This document shows positions 38,775 through 43,531 of a stretch of 43,531 bases of DNA, in pieces. Positions within the stretch are counted from its first letter, which is position 1, and the number at the start of each line of letters is the position of its first letter. Origin of the DNA: Lactococcus cremoris subsp. cremoris NBRC 100676 (GTDB taxonomy: Bacteria > Bacillota > Bacilli > Lactobacillales > Streptococcaceae); NCBI RefSeq assembly GCF_001591705.1, contig NZ_BCVK01000012.1:1-43531 (forward strand), given 5' to 3'. The position numbers and the translations under genes were made by a program. The notes beneath the pieces were generated by a model. That model saw only the letters and a program-made list of their open reading frames with translations. It was not told the origin of the DNA and searched no databases.

Positions 38775-39014
38775 ATGACTTTTGAAGAAGCATTAGCTTT
38801 ACTTAAAGCTGGAAAAAAAGTAGTTAGAACTAAAGGCTGGTCTGGTGCCGAAAATTATGTCAAACTTTATGATTCGATTGTTTTAGAATCTGGTGAAAAG
38901 TTAGAAGTGACCCCTTATTTCTTGATTAATGTCTCAGGAGAGGGTGAAGGTTTTTCAATGTGGGCACCAACGCCTTGCGACGTTTTGGCTGATGATTGGG
39001 CCTTGGTTGAATAG
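38775..39014 (+). CDS. DUF2829 protein (Tad2-like)
   Basis: 79 residues. MTFEEALALLKAGKKVVRTKGWSG at the N-terminus, PYFLINVSGEGEG in the middle and the end MWAPTPCDVLADDWALVE match the DUF2829 pattern (EAL..L..GKKV.R.GW ... W.P...D.LA.DW). DUF2829 includes the phage Thoeris antidefence protein Tad2, which sequesters cyclic ADP-ribose-type signals; chromosomal members have no established role. TATGGAGGAAAAAA gives a strong ribosome site. It stands 21 bp before an SDR gene and is probably co-transcribed. Whether it binds nucleotides cannot be told from sequence. Confidence 0.8.
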   Translation: MTFEEALALLKAGKKVVRTKGWSGAENYVKLYDSIVLESGEKLEVTPYFLINVSGEGEGFSMWAPTPCDVLADDWALVE

Positions 39015-39035
39015 ATAGAATAGATAGGCTACAAA

Positions 39036-39767
39036 ATGAAATTTTCTGGGAAAAAAGTGCTAATTACAGGTGCTGCCAGTGGTATTGGCTTGGCTCAAAC
39101 AAAAGCATTTTTGGCCGAAGGCGCACAAGTTGTTGCTGTTGACTTACAAGAATTTACTGACGAATCTGTCAGTAAATCAAATAATCTGTCAGTAAAAATG
39201 GTTGATGTTTCCAATGCTCAAGCAGTTGAAAAATTGTCTAACGAAGTGGGAACGATTGATATTTTACTCAATACAGCGGGCATTTTGGATGCTTATAAAA
39301 CCTTGGAAGAAACCGATTTTGCAGAATGGCAACGTATTTTGTCAACGAATCTCAATTCGATGTATTTGATGATTTCGGCTTTCTTACTTAAAATGAAAAG
39401 GCAAAAATCAGGAGTCATTATCAATATGGCTTCGGTTGCCGGATTAGTGGCAGGTGGAGGCGGTGTCGCTTATACGGCCAGTAAGCATGCTATTGTTGGA
39501 CTGACAAAACAATTGGCTTTAGATGAGGCGCAACATGGGATTCAAATAGCAGCCATCGCTCCGGGGGCAATCAATACTCCGATGAATGCGGCTGATTTTA
39601 CTGAAAATAACGGTCAGATGGCTCAGTGGGTAGCAGATGAGACACCAGCTAAAAGATGGGCCAGCCCTGATGAAGTGGCTAATCTGACTCTCTTTTTAGC
39701 CAGTCCACAGGCTTCTTATATGTCGGGAGCAATTGTTCCAATTGATGGAGGTTGGACAATTAAATAA
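39036..39767 (+). CDS. Short-chain dehydrogenase/reductase (FabG-like)
   Basis: 243 residues. TGAASGIG cofactor loop, NTAG at about 85, Ser near 132 (NMASVAG), YTASK catalytic Tyr-Lys at about 146-150, and the C-terminal VPIDGGWTIK. Such enzymes are often annotated 3-oxoacyl-ACP reductase, but the real substrate is open; the true FabG is at 20423. The acidic residue after beta-2 (VAVDL) suggests NAD(H) preference. Between beta-2 and beta-3 the gene carries three copies of the dispersed motif (39153-39196), giving the Ser/Asn-rich stretch FTDESVSKSNNLSVK. No SD is obvious before the ATG. Confidence 0.88.
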   Translation: MKFSGKKVLITGAASGIGLAQTKAFLAEGAQVVAVDLQEFTDESVSKSNNLSVKMVDVSNAQAVEKLSNEVGTIDILLNTAGILDAYKTLEETDFAEWQRILSTNLNSMYLMISAFLLKMKRQKSGVIINMASVAGLVAGGGGVAYTASKHAIVGLTKQLALDEAQHGIQIAAIAPGAINTPMNAADFTENNGQMAQWVADETPAKRWASPDEVANLTLFLASPQASYMSGAIVPIDGGWTIK

Positions 39768-39775
39768 AAGATATT

Positions 39776-39810
39776 GAAAGACTTATCAGCATGTTGGTAA
39801 GTCTTTTATT
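39776..39810 (+). terminator. Terminator after the SDR gene
   Basis: AAAGACTTATCA pairs with TGGTAAGTCTTT (one GU), followed by TATTT. Beyond it, 39842-39925 holds an inverted arrangement of dispersed motifs, TACTGACAGA, TTACTGACGA and TCTGTCAGTAATTTTT, which may form a second terminator. Confidence 0.8.
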
Positions 39811-40050
39811 TATTGTAGGAAAGTCTGTATTAATTACAAAAGTACTGACAGACTCATTGATTTTACTGACGAGTTGCTCAATTGGTTGTTTTCTGTGAAA
39901 AAAAATCTGTCAGTAATTTTTGAGCTTCTTTTTGGCACATCTACTTGATGGTCTGTCTTGAGAGAGTTTTTATTGATTACAAAAAATTAGCAGCTGTCAG
40001 CGAAACTAACCTCTCTCTATTTATTGATGAAAGAAAATCTTTGTCACTCC

Positions 40051-40079
40051 TTTTCATTTGTTCAAAAATCTGTTAAAAT
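40051..40079 (+). promoter_or_regulatory. Promoter of queT
   Basis: TTTTCA (40051-40056), 17-bp spacer, TAAAAT (40074-40079) with a TGT extended -10. The riboswitch begins about 25 nt downstream. Confidence 0.6.
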
Positions 40080-40103
40080 AAAAACGTTGCTCAATTGCGA
40101 GTC

Positions 40104-40168
40104 AACCCTTGAGCCTTCTTCCCTTTGCTCAAGCATATTAAACGCGACATTTTGTCGCCAAAGGAGAG
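40104..40168 (+). promoter_or_regulatory. preQ1-II riboswitch
   Basis: The conserved preQ1-II (COG4708) layout is visible: stem CTTGAGC (40108-40114) with GCTCAAG (40127-40133), the conserved AAGCATATTAAACGCG, a hairpin GCGAC-ATTTT-GTCGC (40144-40158), and CCAAAGGAGA (40158-40167), where the pseudoknot includes the ribosome site. It lies directly before queT, the gene class it controls in Streptococcaceae. By the known mechanism, ligand binding hides the SD and lowers translation. Confidence 0.92.
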
Positions 40169-40172
40169 TATT

Positions 40173-40682
40173 TTGAAAAAGTCTAGAACTTATGATATTG
40201 TTACGATTGCGATTGTTGCCGCTCTTTATGTTATTCTAACGATGACGCCGGGTCTGAGCGCGATTTCTTATGGGCCAGTCCAATTTCGGGTGTCGGAAAT
40301 GTTAAATTTCACAGCATTCTTCAATAAAAAATATATTATTGCAGTTACGATTGGCTGTATGATTTCAAACTTTTTGTCTTTCACTTGGGTCGATGTGATT
40401 GTTGGTGGTTTATCAACTTTAATTTTCTTAAGTCTTGGTCTTTTCTTATTTGAACGCTTTAAAGGACAGTATTTTTGGAATGGTCAGTTAAATAAAGCCT
40501 TTCTGTTTTTTGCAATTTTCTTTTCAATTAGTATGTTTACCATTGCTCTGGAGCTAAAATTTGTCGCTGGAGCCCCATTTTTTGTGACATGGTTGACACT
40601 TGGTCTGGGTGAATTTGCCAGTCTATTGGTTGGGGCGTTTGTGATGGATAAACTTGGGAAAAGAGTGGATTTAAGCCGATAA
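40173..40682 (+). CDS. queT: Queuosine precursor transporter QueT
   Basis: 169 residues, S component of an ECF-type transporter for the queuosine precursor. About six membrane segments; AALYVILTMTPGLSAISYGPVQFRVSE and the LNFTAFF stretch are typical of the family (DUF988/COG4708). The start is TTG at 40173 because the riboswitch SD (AAAGGAG, 40159-40165) is placed for it; a start at 40125 would lie inside the riboswitch. The ECF energy module genes are not in the window. The terminator AAGCAGCA/TGCTGCTT with a T-run follows. Confidence 0.92.
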   Translation: MKKSRTYDIVTIAIVAALYVILTMTPGLSAISYGPVQFRVSEMLNFTAFFNKKYIIAVTIGCMISNFLSFTWVDVIVGGLSTLIFLSLGLFLFERFKGQYFWNGQLNKAFLFFAIFFSISMFTIALELKFVAGAPFFVTWLTLGLGEFASLLVGAFVMDKLGKRVDLSR

Positions 40683-40690
40683 ATATAGTA

Positions 40691-40713
40691 AAGCAGCACT
40701 TGCTGCTTTTTTT
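40691..40713 (+). terminator. Terminator of queT
   Basis: AAGCAGCA pairs with TGCTGCTT (two-base loop), with seven T following. Confidence 0.85.
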
Positions 40714-40745
40714 GAACCATTTTTAGAAGCCAAAATTACTTAATT

Positions 40746-40754
40746 TGTTATAAT
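40746..40754 (+). promoter_or_regulatory. Extended -10 promoter before the NAD(P)-binding gene
   Basis: TGT followed by TATAAT (40749-40754), no clear -35, 31 bp before the start codon. Confidence 0.5.
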
Positions 40755-40784
40755 AAAAATAAATAAAGGATTGGAGAGTTTGTA

Positions 40785-41417
40785 ATGAAAAAAATAGCTG
40801 TGATTGCTGCTACTGGTAAAGCTGGAAGTTTAATTGCCCAAAAAGCTCTTAGTCATGGTCATGAAGTGACTGCCATTGTCAGAAATAAAGAGCGATTAAA
40901 AAATCAAGTGACTGCTGTTCTTGAAAAAGATATCTTTGCATTGACTGCAGAAGATTTATCTGGATTTGATGCCATCGTTTTGGCTCATCGTGCACCAGCA
41001 GGTCAAGAAGAAGATTACTCAAAAGTAGCAGAGAAAATGATAAAAATTCTTGACGGTTCAGAAAGTCGTTTAATCATCGTGGGAGGAGCAAGTTCACTTT
41101 ATCTTGATGAGAACCGCTATCAACGCCTACTAGATGTGACACAAACGGATTTGCCTTATTATCCAACACTTTTGGAGATGGCTAAAGCAAGCTTGATTTA
41201 TGAAAGTTCAAAACTCAATTTCACATTCTTTTCCCCAGCAGAATTTTTTGACCCAGAAGGTTTAGAAACAAATGATTATACAATCACCGGAGATGTTTTG
41301 GGATACAATAAAGCCGGAAAAAGCCGAATTTCATATGCTGACTATGCCGAAGCGGTCGTAAAAATGATTGAAGACGGAAAATATCAACATGAACATATTG
41401 GAATTTACGAAAATTAA
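40785..41417 (+). CDS. NAD(P)-binding Rossmann protein (NmrA/COG2910-like)
   Basis: 210 residues. IAVIAATGKAGSLIAQKAL holds the glycine-rich cofactor loop, then VTAIVRN, RLIIVGGASSLYLDE and FTFFSPAEFFDPEG, typical of the atypical SDR/NmrA group around COG2910. Members are predicted NAD(P)H-dependent epimerases or redox-sensing proteins without a firm substrate. AAAGGATTGGAGAG precedes the ATG. In this strain its downstream neighbour is an IS remnant. Confidence 0.82.
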   Translation: MKKIAVIAATGKAGSLIAQKALSHGHEVTAIVRNKERLKNQVTAVLEKDIFALTAEDLSGFDAIVLAHRAPAGQEEDYSKVAEKMIKILDGSESRLIIVGGASSLYLDENRYQRLLDVTQTDLPYYPTLLEMAKASLIYESSKLNFTFFSPAEFFDPEGLETNDYTITGDVLGYNKAGKSRISYADYAEAVVKMIEDGKYQHEHIGIYEN

Positions 41418-41476
41418 AATGTATTAAAATACATAAATAATGATGGATTTAATCTAAAAAAGTAGAATAGCAATGA

Positions 41477-41672
41477 TGTGAACCCCAAAAGCTAGACTTT
41501 TTAGACAAGAATAATTTCTTGTCTTTTTTTTGTTATTTTGAATAAGTTAAACGATATTGGATTGGACTCATCCAGTTCAATTTTTTCTTAATTCGTTTCG
41601 TGTTGTAATAGTGAATCCATTTAGTAATCGCTTGTTCAAGTTCTTCAAATGAATTGAAAACATGACCAAACT
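41477..41672 (-). mobile_element. Remnant of an IS3-family (IS150-like) element
   Basis: The minus strand from about 41672 to the stop at 41533 encodes the end of a DDE transposase: FNSFEELEQAITKWIHYYNT, then KRIKKKLNWMSPIQYRLTYS, whose YYNxKRIKKKLxxMSPxxYR signature is diagnostic of IS3-family OrfB. Beyond the stop, TGAACCCCAAAAGCTAGAC at about 41479 looks like the terminal inverted repeat. Only one end remains: the rest of the transposase and the other terminus are missing, replaced by argB sequence. The element thus marks a deletion junction. Confidence 0.88.
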
Positions 41673-42449
41673 GTCGTCATCAAATACGGCGGCAATGCCA
41701 TGATTGATGAAAAAGTGAAAGAAAGTATTCTAAAAGATATTTTATTACTTAAAACAGTTGGAATTAAAGTTGTTTTGGTTCATGGCGGAGGACCTGCGAT
41801 TGGAGAATTACTTGAAAAATATGAACAAAAAAGTCAATTTGTTCAAGGCTTGCGCGTGACCAATAAAAAAACAGCTCAATTAGCACTAACAGCTTTAGCT
41901 GGGAAAGTAAATACAAGTTTGGTTCAAGATATCATTCGCTTGGGAGGTAATGCGATTGGTGTTTCAGGAATTGATGGTAAATTAATAGAAGCCAAACCTA
42001 TTTCTGAAGATTTAGGCTATGTTGGAGAAATTACGGCGATTCATCCGGAAATCATTGAGCGCATCAATCAAACAGATGCTGTTCCAGTCATTGCGTCAGC
42101 CGCTATTGGTCTTGATGGCGAAATTTATAATGTCAACGCTGATACCGCCGCCAGTCGAATTGCTGGATCGCTTTGTGCCGAGCAATTTATTTTATTAAGT
42201 GATGTACGCGGTTTATATGGTAATTTTCCTGACGAGGGTTCATTTATTGATGAAATTAATCTGACCAATCTGGAAAAGTTAGTTAAAGAGAAAAAAATTA
42301 CTGACGGCATGATTCCAAAGATAGAAGCCATTAAATACGCCATGCAAGAAGGTTTGGGACAGGCCGTATTACTCGACGGACGAGTGCCACATGCTTTATT
42401 GCTAGAATTATTTACTGACAGAGGTCAAGGGACTTTGATTAATCACTGA
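41664..42449 (+). pseudogene. argB: Acetylglutamate kinase, 5' end deleted
   Basis: Homology to the kinase starts abruptly at DQTVVIKYGGNAM next to the IS remnant and runs to a normal C-terminus (LLELFTDRGQGTLINH). Catalytic elements downstream are intact: the HGGGP substrate loop, NVNADTAA, and KITDGMIPK with the C-terminal Lys. Roughly the first 20 residues, the ribosome site and the promoter are gone; the frame has TGA at 41655-41657, and the first start codon (ATG 41700) lies after the essential Lys-Gly-Gly segment. A working enzyme is therefore not expected. It catalyses the second step of arginine synthesis in the acetylated pathway. Confidence 0.88.
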
Positions 42450-42487
42450 CAGATTTACTGACGATGTAAGCAAACAAAGGAGAGAGA

Positions 42488-43489
42488 ATGTTTCAAGGAA
42501 GAAGTTTTTTAAAAGAAATAGATTTTAGTAAAGATGAGTTGTTATATCTGATTGACTTTGCCATTCATCTAAAAAAATTAAAAAAAGAACATATTCAACA
42601 TAAATATTTATTGGATAAAAATATTGCTCTTATTTTTGAGAAAACCTCAACAAGAACAAGAGCCGCATTCACGACAGCCGCCATTGATTTAGGGGCGCAC
42701 CCTGAATTTTTAGGACCAAATGATATTCAGCTTGGGAAAAAAGAATCCATTTCGGATACGGCAAAGGTTTTGGGAACCATGTTTGACGGCATTGAATTTC
42801 GCGGCTTTAAACAAAGTGATGTAGAAATCTTGGCGAAAGACTCGCAAGTGCCAGTCTGGAATGGTCTGACTGATGATTGGCACCCCACGCAAATGTTAGC
42901 TGATTTTATGACAATTAAAGAGCATTTTGGTTATTTAAAAGGTTTGACTCTTGCTTATGTTGGCGATGGTCGCAAAAATGTGGCCCATTCGTTGCTGGTG
43001 ACAGGGGCAATTTTTGGGGTCAATGTAACAATTATCTCGCCGGAAAGTTTGCAACCAGCTCATGAAATTCAAAAACTTGCTCGTAATTATGCGCTAAGAA
43101 CACACAGCAAAATCAGCATTCGTTCGGATTTAAATGGTCTTGAAAATGCCGATATCGTTTATACAGATGTCTGGGTCAGCATGGGCGAAGAAAGCCAAAC
43201 AGCCGAGCGAATCAAGTTACTAAAATCCTACCAAATCAATCAAAAAGTGGTGGATAAAATTATAAATAAAAACTTTATTTTCATGCATTGTTTGCCAAGT
43301 TTTCATGATTTGAATACGGAAGTCATGAAAGAAATCAAAGAAAATTATAATCTTAATGAATTAGAAGTCACCGATGAAGTTTTTAATTCCAAAAATTCAG
43401 TCGTTTTTGAGCAAGCCGAAAATCGGATGCACACGATAAAATCAGTGATGGCAGCTACTTTAGGGGATTTATTTATTCCTAAAGTGTAA
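42488..43489 (+). CDS. argF: Ornithine carbamoyltransferase
   Basis: 333 residues. Carbamoyl-phosphate motif STRTR at 54-58, [12 protein letters not shown], and ornithine-site motifs MHCLPSFHD and, near the C-terminus, [10 protein letters not shown]. It converts ornithine and carbamoyl phosphate to citrulline. AAAGGAGAGA precedes the ATG. Position after argB identifies it as the anabolic argF; the catabolic arcB is not excluded by sequence alone. It appears intact but has lost its native promoter with the upstream deletion, so expression depends on read-through. Confidence 0.92.
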   Translation: MFQGRSFLKEIDFSKDELLYLIDFAIHLKKLKKEHIQHKYLLDKNIALIFEKTSTRTRAAFTTAAIDLGAHPEFLGPNDIQLGKKESISDTAKVLGTMFDGIEFRGFKQSDVEILAKDSQVPVWNGLTDDWHPTQMLADFMTIKEHFGYLKGLTLAYVGDGRKNVAHSLLVTGAIFGVNVTIISPESLQPAHEIQKLARNYALRTHSKISIRSDLNGLENADIVYTDVWVSMGEESQTAERIKLLKSYQINQKVVDKIINKNFIFMHCLPSFHDLNTEVMKEIKENYNLNELEVTDEVFNSKNSVVFEQAENRMHTIKSVMAATLGDLFIPKV

Positions 43490-43509
43490 ATTTTGTCAAT
43501 AAGGATAAA

Positions 43510-43531
43510 ATGATGGAAAATACTTTGATTG
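43510..43531 (+). CDS. Possible start of the next gene (partial)
   Basis: AAGGA at 43501-43505 stands before ATG ATG (43510 and 43513) opening MMENTLI, cut by the window end. Too little is visible to identify it. Confidence 0.35.

Overview
The window looks like chromosomal DNA of Lactococcus lactis/cremoris. It is AT-rich, has strong GGAGG ribosome sites and extended -10 promoters, and carries gene orders I recognise from lactococci: the yhgD-yhgE-srtC-yhhB pilus locus, the fabT-to-accA fatty acid cluster without an enoyl reductase, metC-cysK, a preQ1-II riboswitch before queT, and argB-argF. At least seven genes are broken, which resembles a dairy strain losing unneeded functions. A base-calling problem cannot be excluded for the single-base lesions.

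Layout. 1-354: end of an Rgg-type regulator. 784-8195: sortase-assembled pilus operon in which tip pilin, sortase and basal pilin are all disrupted and only the backbone pilin is intact. 8269-9390 (minus): lrgB and lrgA. 9528-15730: rimP-nusA-rnpM-ylxQ-infB-rbfA transcription/translation operon. 15905-16852: mannose-6-phosphate isomerase. 17006-26819: fatty acid synthesis cluster fabT-fabH-acpP-fabD-fabG-fabF-accB-fabZ-accC-accD-accA, whose MarR-type repressor FabT has an in-frame stop. 26996-29251: metC and cysK. 29482-29721: CsbD-like stress protein behind two large palindromes. 29806-32412: persulfide/sulfane sulfur operon (rhodanese, broken rhodanese, CoA-disulfide reductase-rhodanese fusion, CstR-like repressor) behind a CstR/CsoR-type operator. 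32541-35396: ArsC/Spx-like protein, DeoR regulator, broken acetyltransferase, exoA. 35481-36100: non-coding block packed with short hairpins. 36198-38198: metS. 38396-38588: compact element that looks like a coupled leader-ORF/small hydrophobic ORF (possible type I toxin). 38775-39767: DUF2829 (Tad2-like) protein and an SDR reductase. 40104-40682: preQ1-II riboswitch and queT. 40785-41417: NAD(P)-binding protein. 41477-42449: remnant of an IS3-family element fused to argB lacking its 5' end, then argF to the window edge.

Working together: the fab/acc genes supply malonyl-CoA and run fatty acid elongation except for the enoyl reduction. metC-cysK handles sulfur amino acids, and the following sulfur operon handles reactive sulfur species. 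The arg genes are the tail of an arginine operon whose upstream genes (argC, argJ, argD in other lactococci) appear lost by an IS-associated deletion. Across the window a dispersed motif, TTACTGACAG and its complement, recurs about twenty times, often as inverted pairs that form terminators but also inside genes.
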